From: CAZNHL01 sp964572965
GTDB taxonomy: Bacteria > Bacteroidota > Bacteroidia > Cytophagales > UBA9547
Direction of reading: 5' to 3'
DNA: 64,000 nt
NCBI GenBank assembly: GCA_964572965.1
Contig: CAZNHL010000010.1
Span: 8,233 to 72,232 of the forward strand
Position numbers and translations under genes: made by a program. The stretch's first letter is position 1. Each line of letters begins with the position of its first letter. Shown piece after piece: positions 54,403 through 63,500 of the stretch. Under the pieces are notes generated by a model. That model was not told the origin of the DNA. It searched no databases and was given only the letters and a program-made list of their open reading frames with translations.

Positions 54403-55182
54403 ATGGAGACAATCGTATTTTTATTTTGTTCCCCAAATTATAGAAAGTCAGTATTGAAACTATTGTTATTGCCAATGCTGTTTTTTCAAAATCCATTGAT
54501 TAAAGCACAAGATCTTGCTATTAGTCGGCCCGATAGCTTTCCTTCAAAAAATATGCTGGCAATCCAGCTCCCGGAAGTTTTGCATATGGGCTTAGAATTG
54601 AATTATCAACGCTTTATAACAAAGAAAAATACTCGTGCGGTTTCGCTAAGTGCAGGAATTAAACCTGGTGGTGTTCCTGTGAATGAAGGAGGAAGTGGGA
54701 GCTTGTCTATTTATGATGATAATGGTGATTTTGATATCAAAGAAAGGTATCCCCGATTTTTAGCAACAAAGAGTTATTATGTTGCATTGGGCATTAAACA
54801 ATATGTTGTAAAACGTTTTTATTGTGAAATAGATGCTTTTGTAAGGCTTTCTTCTCTTGAAGGCACTACGTTTACATGGGGTTATGGAGGGCGTAACTTT
54901 TCTAATCAATATACGAAGCAGTTGGATTTGAATGCGCAGGATGTTGGAGGGAAGTTCTTGGTCGGATATAGTTTAATTGCTAAAAAACTGCATAAAAGGG
55001 GAGTAGTCCTTGATGTATATGCTGGTTTGGGCATAAGGAATAGAAATGTCGATGTTTATGTATATAAGTACGAAGTCACATATGGTAATAGTGTTGTGGA
55101 GAAAAAATATAATTATGCAGAAAGTTTTTCCGGAGTAATAGGAAGTCCGCAGTTAGGGTGCAGGATGGGTTTTCGGTTCTGA
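54403..55182 (+). CDS. Outer-membrane beta-barrel paralog 3 of 4
   Basis: 259-residue member of the same family, the shortest. Signal-like hydrophobic segment about 18-35 after a longer N-terminus (MKAQ-like cleavage near LIKAQ). The barrel starts LAIQLPEVLHMGLELNYQRF and ends QLGCRMGFRF. It lacks the basic DSLK-rich spacer of the others. A start further down (for example MLFFQNP) is possible. Own promoter upstream, terminator downstream. Confidence 0.7.
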   Translation: METIVFLFCSPNYRKSVLKLLLLPMLFFQNPLIKAQDLAISRPDSFPSKNMLAIQLPEVLHMGLELNYQRFITKKNTRAVSLSAGIKPGGVPVNEGGSGSLSIYDDNGDFDIKERYPRFLATKSYYVALGIKQYVVKRFYCEIDAFVRLSSLEGTTFTWGYGGRNFSNQYTKQLDLNAQDVGGKFLVGYSLIAKKLHKRGVVLDVYAGLGIRNRNVDVYVYKYEVTYGNSVVEKKYNYAESFSGVIGSPQLGCRMGFRF

Positions 55183-55203
55183 TTCTTTTAATGAATACGT
55201 AAC

Positions 55204-55229
55204 AAAAGCATCTTGATAGAGGTGCTTTT
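55204..55229 (+). terminator. Terminator after paralog 3
   Basis: AAAAGCATC (55204-55212) pairs with GGTGCTTTT (55221-55229) with one wobble, followed by T-rich sequence. Confidence 0.65.
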
Positions 55230-55245
55230 TGCTTTTTGTGATTCT

Positions 55246-55281
55246 GGTCAATTTTTTTAGGAAAGCCAGTTTGTAGCTTTG
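55246..55281 (+). promoter_or_regulatory. Promoter of paralog 4
   Basis: GGTCAATTTTTTTAGG and, 28 nt from its start, TAGCTTTG (55274-55281), a consensus -7 box. The layout is the same as before paralog 3, though the hairpin's left arm is missing here, so the conserved block may be a promoter element rather than only a terminator. Confidence 0.55.
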
Positions 55282-55303
55282 ATCTATAAGGAGTTTAAAA
55301 GCT

Positions 55304-56173
55304 ATGAAACAAGTGACCAGATTTGCTTTGATAATGCTAAGTAGTTGTTTAATCAGTTGTATTACTACCGTCAATGGAAAAGCGCAAAAAGTATATTTTA
55401 ATTCCCTATCTACAGGAGCTGCACTAACGGTAAAGGATAAAGTACAGCAAGATGAAAAGCAGAAAGACTCTTTAAGCCGGGCTAAAAGACCTAGTGAAGT
55501 GCCTTTCTACAATTATTCATTTAATTATGTAAGCTGGCAAGTGTTGGCTTTGGCTGTAGGCAGCTATGATTTTTCTTATGAAAGGCAATTCCACTTACGT
55601 AAGAGAGGCGCTTTGTTATTTGGATTGACACTGGGATATAAACCTCGCCAGAAAGAATCAGGACAGTATTATAACCACGATGAGTTTGATGTTAATAACC
55701 CTACCCGTGAAACTATGCTGATGCCTTATACGGAAAGTTATTATATAGGCCCCTCTACTAAGTTTTTATATAGTTTGACACCTGCAGTAAGTGTTTTTGG
55801 CGGAGTTGAAACGTTTTACAGAAATTCTGATTTCGACAATGTTAATGTGCACTGGACTGACCCCGCAGGAAAATACACCGATGATATTAACTATTTGGAG
55901 GATTCTTTGAAGGCTAATGTTTGGGTATTGGGAGGGAAATTACTGGTAGGAGCTCGCTTTACAATACCAGTCAGAAAGAGATTCGGTATATATGCTGATG
56001 TATATGGAGGTTGTAGCCTGGCCCATAAGGAAGAAAATCTGTTTCATTATCAGACAACCAGTAGAATCAGTGGGAAAAAAGCAACAGAGTCAGTACAAAG
56101 TGGTCAGGGCGAATGTATACAGTCTGAGCGTTTGGGTTTGTGTTTTGGGATCAAGATTGGTGTCCGGTTTTAA
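55304..56173 (+). CDS. Outer-membrane beta-barrel paralog 4 of 4
   Basis: 289 residues. Signal peptide or lipoprotein-like start (LSSCLISCITTVNGKAQ); a DEKQKDSLSRAKRP basic segment; a barrel with VGSYDFSYERQFHLRKRGALLFGLTLGYKP, DSLKANVWVLGGKLLVGARFTIP and an end FGIKIGVRF. Closest in plan to paralog 1. Role unknown. Confidence 0.75.
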   Translation: MKQVTRFALIMLSSCLISCITTVNGKAQKVYFNSLSTGAALTVKDKVQQDEKQKDSLSRAKRPSEVPFYNYSFNYVSWQVLALAVGSYDFSYERQFHLRKRGALLFGLTLGYKPRQKESGQYYNHDEFDVNNPTRETMLMPYTESYYIGPSTKFLYSLTPAVSVFGGVETFYRNSDFDNVNVHWTDPAGKYTDDINYLEDSLKANVWVLGGKLLVGARFTIPVRKRFGIYADVYGGCSLAHKEENLFHYQTTSRISGKKATESVQSGQGECIQSERLGLCFGIKIGVRF

Positions 56174-56279
56174 TAATAAGGTAAATACACTTAAGATGGG
56201 TTATTAGGATGTTTTTTTACTTCCCCTTTTTCCTTATTTTTGGATAACCTTAAAATAGAATTTAATTTCTTTCATATTC

Positions 56280-57026
56280 ATGGGACTTTTATCCAATAAA
56301 ACTGCGCTTATAACCGGCGCTTCAAAAGGCATCGGTCGTGCTATCGCTATCCGCTATGCGCAGGAAGGTGCTAACGTTGCATTTACTTATCTTTCTTCAG
56401 TAGAAAAAGGACAGGCACTTGAAGCAGAATTGGCTGCTTTTGGTGTGAAAGCAAAAGGTTATCGTTCAGATGCTTCAGACTATAAAGCTGCTGAAGATCT
56501 TTTTAATAGCGCAGTTGCTGATTTCGGAAATGTAGATATTCTTGTAAATAACGCAGGCATTACCAAAGATGGTTTGTTAATGCGTATGTCTGAAGAACAG
56601 TGGGATACAGTAATTCAGGTAAACCTGAAGTCTGTTTTCAACCTTACTAAGGCTGCGTTGAAGACTTTCATGAAAAACAAAGCAGGTTCTATTATCAACA
56701 TCACTTCAGTAGTTGGTATCAGCGGTAACGCAGGGCAGACTAACTATTCAGCTTCTAAAGCCGGTATGATTGGTTTTACTAAGTCAGTTGCTTTAGAGCT
56801 TGGCTCAAGAAATATCCGTTCAAATGCCATCGCGCCGGGTTTTATCGAAACTGAAATGACAGGCGAATTGAATCCGGAAGTAGTAAAAGGATGGACAGAC
56901 AACATTCCATTGAAACGCGCAGGTCAGGCTGAAGATGTAGCAAACGCTGCTGTTTTCTTAGGCTCAGACTTGTCTGCATATATTTCAGGCCAAGTATTGC
57001 AGGTAGACGGCGGTATGCTTACCTAG
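56280..57026 (+). CDS. fabG: 3-oxoacyl-[acyl-carrier-protein] reductase
   Basis: 248-residue short-chain dehydrogenase that reduces 3-oxoacyl-ACP with NADPH in fatty-acid elongation. Cofactor motif TGASKGIG (12-19), NNAG (90-93), catalytic N115, S143, Y156 and K160 (YSASK), and the FabG-typical IRSNAIAPGFIETEMT and YISGQVLQVDGGM. Full length. No other fab gene adjoins, so the name rests on sequence alone; a different SDR role is possible. Confidence 0.9.
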   Translation: MGLLSNKTALITGASKGIGRAIAIRYAQEGANVAFTYLSSVEKGQALEAELAAFGVKAKGYRSDASDYKAAEDLFNSAVADFGNVDILVNNAGITKDGLLMRMSEEQWDTVIQVNLKSVFNLTKAALKTFMKNKAGSIINITSVVGISGNAGQTNYSASKAGMIGFTKSVALELGSRNIRSNAIAPGFIETEMTGELNPEVVKGWTDNIPLKRAGQAEDVANAAVFLGSDLSAYISGQVLQVDGGMLT

Positions 57027-57197
57027 TCTCGAGTAAAAAGTCTTGAGTAGTGAGAGGCCGCATAATAATGCGGTCTCTTGCTTTTTACAATAAAAGTACC
57101 CCGGTTCTCATGACTCACTACTCACTTCTCGCTACTAGTTAATAAAATATCTCACCTCTCACTACCCAATACTCACTTCTCACTACTATCTTTAAGC
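57027..57197. repeat. Terminator and CTCACTACT-type repeat
   Basis: A 12-bp hairpin with wobble pairs (57052-57063/57068-57079) followed by GCTTTTT ends fabG. The rest is repeated CTCACTACTCACTTCTC words (57108-57192), the same family as in the thrA-thrB spacer, with a short inverse (TTGAGTAGTGAG) at 57043. Confidence 0.65.
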
Positions 57198-59273
57198 ATG
57201 GAAAGAGCTGATTTGATTTTTACGGGTTCTGCATGGTGGATTGCCTTATGTTTTATCGTTGGTGTGTTCTATGCATTTTTCTTATACTACAAAGAAGAAC
57301 GGTTTTCCAGAAGCACCAGATGGGTACTGGCAACATTACGTTTTACGCTTGTGCTATTGCTTTGCCTGTTGATTATGGGGCCTTTGGTAAGAAAATTAAC
57401 CCAGCATACGGAAAAACCATTGATTGTGCTGGCGGTAGATAACTCACTTTCTGTGAAGCAAACAACCGAACAGGCAACTTTTAACCAGACAATAAAAAAC
57501 CTGAACAGCCTGAGTGAAAAATTGCAGGAAGAAGGTGTAGATGTACGTATTGAAGAATTGGATACGCTAAGGTCAGATGTAAATGCCAAAGATTTTAATG
57601 CAACCACTACCAATCTGTCAGGTTTACTTGAACGCGTAAGTGACGACTATCTGCAATCAAATCTGGCAAGCGTATTATTAGTCTCTGATGGTATCTATAA
57701 TCAGGGAACTTCACCGGTTTACAGAAAATACCCTTACCCCGTTTATACGATTGGCCTGGGTGACACAGTTCCGCGTCGTGACGTTGCTGTTCGTTCGCTG
57801 ATATATAATAAGATTGCCTATCTCGGAAATAAGTTTCCGTTGGTAGCCGAGGTTCAGGTAACAGGTTTTAAAGGTCAAAGTTTGCGCGTGAGTGTAGTCT
57901 CCGGGGCACAAACTTTAGAAACAAAATTGATTAAATCTACACAGGAACAAGAATTGATTCCTGTAGACTTTCAGTTAAGTGCAGTTCAGAAAGGGTTACA
58001 GCATTATGTAGTGCAGGTACAGGTGCTGGAAGGTGAGTATACTGCCAAAAACAATGTAGGTCATGCTTATATTGACGTACTCGACGGTAAAGAAAAAATA
58101 CTGCTCATTGCGGCAGCGCCTCATCCTGATATCCGTGCTTTTAAGGCATTAGTAGAAAGCAATCAGAACATGGAGCTGCAGGTCTGCATTCCCGGTATTG
58201 ATGAATACAAAGACGCCCGTTACGATTTAGTGATCGCTTATCAGGTGCCATCACTTTCAGGGATTGGTAATGATATTTTGCAACAGCAATTGAAGAAAAA
58301 TATACCCGCGCTTTTTGTGCTTGGTTCTCAGTCTAACCTAAATACTTTTAATCAGCAAAACGGAATTGTAAAAATTAATTCTTTTGGGCGTTTGGATAAA
58401 GTAAGTGTTGAGGCCAATAAGGGTTTTTCCTCCTTTGGTCTTGATGCGAATAATCTTGCTCTCTGGTCTCAGTTGCCGCCTTTATTAGTACCGTTTGGAA
58501 ATTATGCCTTGCAACAAGGTGCACAGGTTATATTGTATCAGAAAGTTGGTTCAGTGGTTACAGATAAACCGTTGATTGCCATTCAGACAGCAGGTTCACT
58601 CAAAACAGGTGTACTAACCGGTGAGGGGTGGTGGCAATGCAGACTGCAGGCTTTTCTTGAAAAAGATAATCCCGCTGCTGTAGACGAAGTGCTTCTGAAA
58701 ACAATCCAGTTACTTTCTTCAAAAGAAGACAAACGCAAGCTGAGAGTTTATCCGATTTCAGTAGAGTTTGCGGAAGTTGATAAAATTGTTTTTGCTGCTG
58801 AAGTTTATAATGATATTTATGAGAAAACTTACGGAACAGAAATAAGCCTGAAGGTGCGTAACGAAGCCGGAAAAGAGTTTAGTTATTCCTTTATAAATTC
58901 AGAAGAAAATTCAAGGATAGCCCTGGGCTCATTGCCTCACGGTATTTATCACTATACAGCTTCAGGAAAAGTCAACAATAAATCAGAAAGTGTATCCGGC
59001 GAGTTTTTGGTAAAAGAAATGCAGTTGGAATTATTGAGTACACAGGCCGATCATGCTTTGCTGAAACAATTAGCCGCACAGACAGGTGGCCGTTTTGTAA
59101 AAGGAGATGCCCTTGAGTCTCTGGCAGCACAACTACTGAAAGACAAACCGCAGGCACGTTTACACGCTACAGAAGAAGTGGTTGATATTATTCAACTGCA
59201 ATGGATTTTCTTTGTGCTGCTTGCATTGGCAACTGCTGAATGGTTCATCAGGAAATTTAAAGGAGGATATTAA
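57198..59273 (+). CDS. Membrane protein with von Willebrand factor A-like domain
   Basis: 691-residue protein with two N-terminal transmembrane helices (about 11-30 and 42-62). A VWA-like domain follows with MIDAS motif DNSLS (81-85) and LLVSDG near 162-167. A large extracytoplasmic region (about 195-655) has a beta-sandwich and a glutamine-amidotransferase-like segment (KILLIAAAPHPDIRAFKALVE). One C-terminal helix (about 664-682) is followed by a basic tail. This plan recurs in Bacteroidota membrane proteins near BatA/BatB-type genes. The function is unknown; a metal-dependent protein-binding role is inferred. Confidence 0.75.
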   Translation: MERADLIFTGSAWWIALCFIVGVFYAFFLYYKEERFSRSTRWVLATLRFTLVLLLCLLIMGPLVRKLTQHTEKPLIVLAVDNSLSVKQTTEQATFNQTIKNLNSLSEKLQEEGVDVRIEELDTLRSDVNAKDFNATTTNLSGLLERVSDDYLQSNLASVLLVSDGIYNQGTSPVYRKYPYPVYTIGLGDTVPRRDVAVRSLIYNKIAYLGNKFPLVAEVQVTGFKGQSLRVSVVSGAQTLETKLIKSTQEQELIPVDFQLSAVQKGLQHYVVQVQVLEGEYTAKNNVGHAYIDVLDGKEKILLIAAAPHPDIRAFKALVESNQNMELQVCIPGIDEYKDARYDLVIAYQVPSLSGIGNDILQQQLKKNIPALFVLGSQSNLNTFNQQNGIVKINSFGRLDKVSVEANKGFSSFGLDANNLALWSQLPPLLVPFGNYALQQGAQVILYQKVGSVVTDKPLIAIQTAGSLKTGVLTGEGWWQCRLQAFLEKDNPAAVDEVLLKTIQLLSSKEDKRKLRVYPISVEFAEVDKIVFAAEVYNDIYEKTYGTEISLKVRNEAGKEFSYSFINSEENSRIALGSLPHGIYHYTASGKVNNKSESVSGEFLVKEMQLELLSTQADHALLKQLAAQTGGRFVKGDALESLAAQLLKDKPQARLHATEEVVDIIQLQWIFFVLLALATAEWFIRKFKGGY

Positions 59274-59368
59274 TGTGTTTGTGTGTTGAGGTATTAACTT
59301 AAGGAGCTTCCTGTAATCAGGACGTCTTCGTTTTAAGTGAAGATATTATTTGCACTCAAATGTTAGAA

Positions 59369-59405
59369 AAAGGCTGGTATCAGATATAGAGCCAGCCTTT
59401 CTTCT
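59369..59405 (+). terminator. Terminator after the VWA gene
   Basis: AAAGGCTGG (59369-59377)/CCAGCCTTT (59392-59400), then a T-rich tract. Confidence 0.75.
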
Positions 59406-59444
59406 TTCTAAAGTCTGATGTCTCATATCTAACATCTAAATCCG

Positions 59445-59452
59445 TATCTTTG
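59445..59452 (+). promoter_or_regulatory. -7 box almost touching the helicase start
   Basis: TATCTTTG ends only 4 nt before the ATG at 59457, so the mRNA would be leaderless or nearly so. Confidence 0.55.
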
Positions 59453-59456
59453 TAGC

Positions 59457-60761
59457 ATGATAAATAAAGTATTAGAGGCTTTGAAGTTTGCCTCATTGAA
59501 TGAGATGCAGGAAGCCTCTTTGGAAGCAGCAAAAACAGGGAAAGATGTTGTGTTGCTTTCACCAACTGGATCCGGGAAAACAGTGGGTTTTCTCCTGCCC
59601 GTTTTAACAAAATTAGACCCGTCAAAGCCGGGAGTTCAGGCTTTGATTATAGTTCCTTCCCGTGAGTTAGCTATTCAGATAGAAAAAGTATTCCGTAGTA
59701 TGTCAACAGGTTTTAAAGTAAACTGTTGCTATGGCGGACACGATACAAAAACAGAAAAAAATAACCTGGATGAACCACCGGCTTTACTTGTAGGCACACC
59801 TGGGAGACTGGCATACCATATCAGAAAAAACAACTTTGAAACTGGCGGTGTGAAAACACTTGTACTCGATGAGTTTGATAAAGCCCTGGAGTTTGGCTTT
59901 CAGGAAGATATGGACTTTATTATTTCCAACCTGAAAAATATCAAACAACGCATTCTTACTTCTGCTACTGAAGCAATCGAAATTCCTGCTTTTACAGGAA
60001 TCAGAAAACCAATAGAACTGAACTTCCTGACTGATGCGATAGCTCCTGCACTGACGTTCAAAGCGGTTCGCGCTTCTGAAAAAGACAAACTACATACACT
60101 TATTTCATTGATTTGTACGCTTGGCAATAAGCCTACACTGGTATTCTGTAATCACCGTGAAGCCGTAGAACGTATCAGTGAAGTACTTTGGAAGAAAGGT
60201 TTGTCGCATGGTATTTTCCATGGCGGTCTGGAGCAGGACGATCGTGAGCGTTCATTGATCAAGTTCAGGAATGGAAGCCATAATATTCTGGTGACAACAG
60301 ACCTTGCAGCAAGAGGTCTTGATATTCCTGAAATCGAGTATGTATTGCATTACCAGATGCCGGTAAAGGAAGATGCTTATATCCATCGAAACGGGCGTAC
60401 TGCAAGAATGAAAGCAGAAGGTACTTCTTACCTGATCCTTTCACCGGAAGAGAAATTGCCGGGCTACCTCAATGTAGTTCCTTATTTTGATGAATTGCCT
60501 GAGAAAGTGAAATTGCCTGCACCAACAGCCTGGGAAACGCTGTATATAGGTGGTGGTAAAAAAGATAAAATTAACAAAGTTGATATTGTAGGACTGTTAT
60601 TGCAAAAAGGGGAGCTGGCTAAAGAAGACCTTGGATTGATTGAAGTGCTGGATAATGCGTCTTTTGTGGCAGTGAAACGTGATAAGATCAATAAGGTGAT
60701 AGCGTTGGTTAAAAATGAAAAGCTGAAAAAGAAGTCCGTTAAAATAGAAATTGCAAACTAA
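59457..60761 (+). CDS. DEAD-box RNA helicase, DbpA-like
   Basis: 434-residue ATP-dependent RNA helicase. Q-motif region LNEMQ (14-18), motif I SPTGSGKT (35-42), Ia PSREL (67-71), Ib TPGR (114-117), motif II DEFD (138-141) in place of DEAD, SAT (169-171), V ARGLD and VI HRNGRTAR. The C-terminal 70 residues (KINKVDIVGLLLQKGELAKEDLGLIEVLDNASFVAVKRDKINKV) form a DbpA-type RNA-binding domain. It probably acts in ribosome large-subunit assembly. The substitution A to F in motif II keeps both acidic residues, so activity is likely. Confidence 0.88.
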   Translation: MINKVLEALKFASLNEMQEASLEAAKTGKDVVLLSPTGSGKTVGFLLPVLTKLDPSKPGVQALIIVPSRELAIQIEKVFRSMSTGFKVNCCYGGHDTKTEKNNLDEPPALLVGTPGRLAYHIRKNNFETGGVKTLVLDEFDKALEFGFQEDMDFIISNLKNIKQRILTSATEAIEIPAFTGIRKPIELNFLTDAIAPALTFKAVRASEKDKLHTLISLICTLGNKPTLVFCNHREAVERISEVLWKKGLSHGIFHGGLEQDDRERSLIKFRNGSHNILVTTDLAARGLDIPEIEYVLHYQMPVKEDAYIHRNGRTARMKAEGTSYLILSPEEKLPGYLNVVPYFDELPEKVKLPAPTAWETLYIGGGKKDKINKVDIVGLLLQKGELAKEDLGLIEVLDNASFVAVKRDKINKVIALVKNEKLKKKSVKIEIAN

Positions 60762-60770
60762 TATTGTGAC

Positions 60771-61604
60771 ATGCTGAGCAACTACCATACGCATTCAAAA
60801 TATTGTGACGGCAAAAATACGTTGGAAGAAGTGACGCAAGCCGCTATTGCCCAAGGAGTGAAGAGTCTTGGATTTTCTTCACATGCCCCTGTTCCATATG
60901 CTGTATTATGGTGTATGAAGTTGGATGCCTTGCCTGTTTATCTGAAAGAAATAGACGATTTGCAGGAAAAGTATAAAGGACAAATTCAGCTTTACAGAAG
61001 TCTTGAAATTGATTTTGTACCTGAAGTAATGGGGCCGGCGGATGATCTCTTCAGCAAGCTTGATTATCGTATCGGTTCTGTGCATTTCGTAGATTGTATA
61101 GACGAGAACACTCCTTTTGAAATTGATGGTTCTTTTGCCGGCTTCGAGCAAGGCTTAAAAGCTGTTTTTAGGGATGAGATCAAAAAGTGTATTAAGCGCT
61201 ACTTTGAACTCACAAAGCTGATGTTACAAAATAGTACTCCCGACATTCTGGGACATATGGATAAGATTAATATCCAGAACGAAGTAGCTAACTATTATGC
61301 TACTGATGAAACATGGTATCTGAAAGAAGTAGAAGAAGTACTACAACTGGCTAAAGAGAGGGATGTAATTGTTGAAGTAAATACCCGTGGTATCTATCGT
61401 AAAAAAACAACCATGACTTACCCCGAACCAAAAATCCTGTCTATGGTCAGGGAAAAGCAGATCCCGGTAACTATTAATTCAGATGCTCATATGGCAAATG
61501 AGGTCACCAGAGAGTTTGACTATGCAAGAAATCTTTTAAAAGATTTAGGCATTACCTCTACCTGGGCTCTTGATAACTATGTCTGGAAAGAATATGCTCT
61601 TTAA
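60771..61604 (+). CDS. PHP-domain histidinol-phosphatase
   Basis: 277-residue metal-dependent phosphatase of the PHP fold, HisK type. Metal ligands include YHTHS (H6, H8), SHAP (H42), the acidic E79 region (LEIDFVPE), GSVHF and GHMDKI, with DAH near the end (INSDAHM). It starts 9 nt after the helicase and is probably co-transcribed. It would remove phosphate from histidinol phosphate in histidine synthesis, although no his genes adjoin; another phosphoester substrate is possible. Confidence 0.85.
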   Translation: MLSNYHTHSKYCDGKNTLEEVTQAAIAQGVKSLGFSSHAPVPYAVLWCMKLDALPVYLKEIDDLQEKYKGQIQLYRSLEIDFVPEVMGPADDLFSKLDYRIGSVHFVDCIDENTPFEIDGSFAGFEQGLKAVFRDEIKKCIKRYFELTKLMLQNSTPDILGHMDKINIQNEVANYYATDETWYLKEVEEVLQLAKERDVIVEVNTRGIYRKKTTMTYPEPKILSMVREKQIPVTINSDAHMANEVTREFDYARNLLKDLGITSTWALDNYVWKEYAL

Positions 61605-61741
61605 TGATTCCGTAACAATTGCAAGGGTAATATTACCAATTTGTGATGCTGAAATTAAATGATTCTTAACACTGTCTTAGGGGTTTGTAGGCTTGTTAAT
61701 GCTATGTTACTTTTGAATGAACGAATTTTTGAAAGTAACAA

Positions 61742-62884
61742 ATGCAGGATAAATATGACGTTGTCGTAGTAGGTGCCGGTATAGTCGGGCTGGCCTATGC
61801 TTATAATGCAGCATCGTTAGGCCAGAAGGTACTTGTTCTTGAACGCAGACCTCAATCTGCCTGTACAACTTCCCGTACTTTTGGCTCTATCTGGCCCGTT
61901 GGCCGCCCCGCAGGGCAATTATATAAACGTGCATTACGCTCCCGCATGATCTGGCTTGATGTGCTTGACCGGGCAAAGCTTTGGTACAATGAGCATGGCT
62001 CTTATTTTTTAGCCTATTCAAAAGAAGAATTTGATGTTTTGGAAGAATTTACGGAAACATCGAAAGGCCAGGGCTATAAAACTGAATTATTACTTCCTTA
62101 TCAGATAGAGGACAGGAACCCGTTTTTTAATCGCTCAGGCATGTGGGGAGGGATGTATTCTTCAACAGAAGTTACGGTTGATTCTGAGCAGGTCTGTAAA
62201 CAGTTACCGCTTTTCCTAAAGGAAGTTTATGGTGTCGTTTTCCAGTATAATACATTAGCATATAAAATAGAACAGGGGGTAGTTCATACACGATCGTTAC
62301 AATATAAGGCTGATCATGTATTTGTTTGTGCAGGTGCTGAAATTGAATCGTTGTATCCTGAGATTTATGAATCAGAGAAATTGACCAAGTGTAAGGTACA
62401 GTTGATTAAAACGGCTCCTGTTAGCAAGCAACTAAAAGGTGGCGTTGTAACAGGTTTAGGTTTCCTGCAGGAAGGGTCTTTTAAACATTTGGCATCTATC
62501 GCAAAGCTTCAGGAATTTGTACAGAATGAAATGCCTGATTATCATAAACATGGTATGTATATTCGTATGGCTCAGAACAAAGCCGGAGAGTTGATTATTG
62601 GCGGGTCACATGAGTATGGCTTATTTCCGGACCTCGTCGATAAAGAATTGCCAAACCAGCTGACATTGAATTATGTGAAGAAGTACCTGAAAATGTCTGC
62701 CTGGGAAATTACTGAAAGATGGAGCGGTGTTTATACAGACATTAAGGAAGCCGAAGAATTGATTGTTTCACCGGTTGAAGGCGTATATATCATTAATGCA
62801 TTAGGTAATGCCGGGATGACCATGGCTTTCGGTATGGCTTATGATCATATCAATCGTATTTATAGCTCAAGCATGATCGGATAA
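61742..62884 (+). CDS. FAD-dependent oxidoreductase (DAO family, TIGR03364-like)
   Basis: 380-residue flavoprotein with the dinucleotide motif VVGAGIVGLAYAYNA (GAGIVG 11-16) and C-terminal ALGNAGMTMAFGMA, typical of glycine/D-amino-acid oxidase-like enzymes. The segment TFGSIWPVGRPAGQLYKRALRSR suggests the TIGR03364 group, which is often near phosphonate metabolism genes in other bacteria; no such gene is seen here. Probably oxidises an amine. The substrate is unknown. Confidence 0.8.
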   Translation: MQDKYDVVVVGAGIVGLAYAYNAASLGQKVLVLERRPQSACTTSRTFGSIWPVGRPAGQLYKRALRSRMIWLDVLDRAKLWYNEHGSYFLAYSKEEFDVLEEFTETSKGQGYKTELLLPYQIEDRNPFFNRSGMWGGMYSSTEVTVDSEQVCKQLPLFLKEVYGVVFQYNTLAYKIEQGVVHTRSLQYKADHVFVCAGAEIESLYPEIYESEKLTKCKVQLIKTAPVSKQLKGGVVTGLGFLQEGSFKHLASIAKLQEFVQNEMPDYHKHGMYIRMAQNKAGELIIGGSHEYGLFPDLVDKELPNQLTLNYVKKYLKMSAWEITERWSGVYTDIKEAEELIVSPVEGVYIINALGNAGMTMAFGMAYDHINRIYSSSMIG

Positions 62885-62914
62885 CAGCAGTAAAATACAC
62901 TGTATAATAAAGAC

Positions 62915-62949
62915 AAAAGGCCTTCAGATTCTATGTCCGAAGGTCTTTT
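62915..62949. terminator. Bidirectional terminator between convergent genes
   Basis: AAAAGGCCTTC (62915-62925) pairs with GAAGGTCTTTT (62939-62949), one wobble. A-run on one side, T-run on the other. Confidence 0.75.
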
Positions 62950-62966
62950 ATCTTTAATTCAGAAAC

Positions 62967-63398
62967 TTAAAGGTCTGATTTTGCTATTTTCTCAATGCTC
63001 TCCTGTGTAAGAGGTTTGTTTAAGTATTTGGCAACATATTTACTCTTTTTAGATCTTGCCAAATCCTGTGGATTGATAGAAGAAGTGAGCATGATAATTT
63101 TAGAGTAATTACGGGTACTTTCCTGCAGTTTGTCAAATTCTTCAAGAAATTGAAAACCATCCATGATAGGCATGTCAATATCCAGAAAAATTAACTGAGG
63201 CATGATCTCTTCCACACCTTTAGATGCTAGTTTTTCCAGATTTCTAAGGAATTCGAGTGCACTTTTAGCACCTGTATGTGTAATAATATTCTCGCAAACC
63301 CCCGCAGCCTCCAACATCTTTTGATTAATGAGATTATCGATCTCATTGTCATCGATGAGCATTACCGTACTGAATCTTGTTGTCGTTTTAGCTGGCAT
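62967..63398 (-). CDS. Single-domain response regulator
   Basis: 143-residue receiver-domain protein, CheY-like, with no output domain. Acidic pocket D16-D17, phosphate acceptor D73 in FLDIDMPIMDG, T105 (MLTSS) and K127 (YLNKPL). It would accept phosphate from a histidine kinase encoded elsewhere and act by protein contact. Common in Bacteroidota as a stand-alone regulator. Confidence 0.9.
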   Translation of the reverse strand: MPAKTTTRFSTVMLIDDNEIDNLINQKMLEAAGVCENIITHTGAKSALEFLRNLEKLASKGVEEIMPQLIFLDIDMPIMDGFQFLEEFDKLQESTRNYSKIIMLTSSINPQDLARSKKSKYVAKYLNKPLTQESIEKIAKSDL

Positions 63399-63500
63399 AA
63401 TTAATACTGTTAAAAAGTAAATCTACAATCACTAAATTACTAATATTCTCCCTCGTAAAAAAAGACTTTTTTGTTGTACGCAAGTTTTGAAGTTAAGTTT

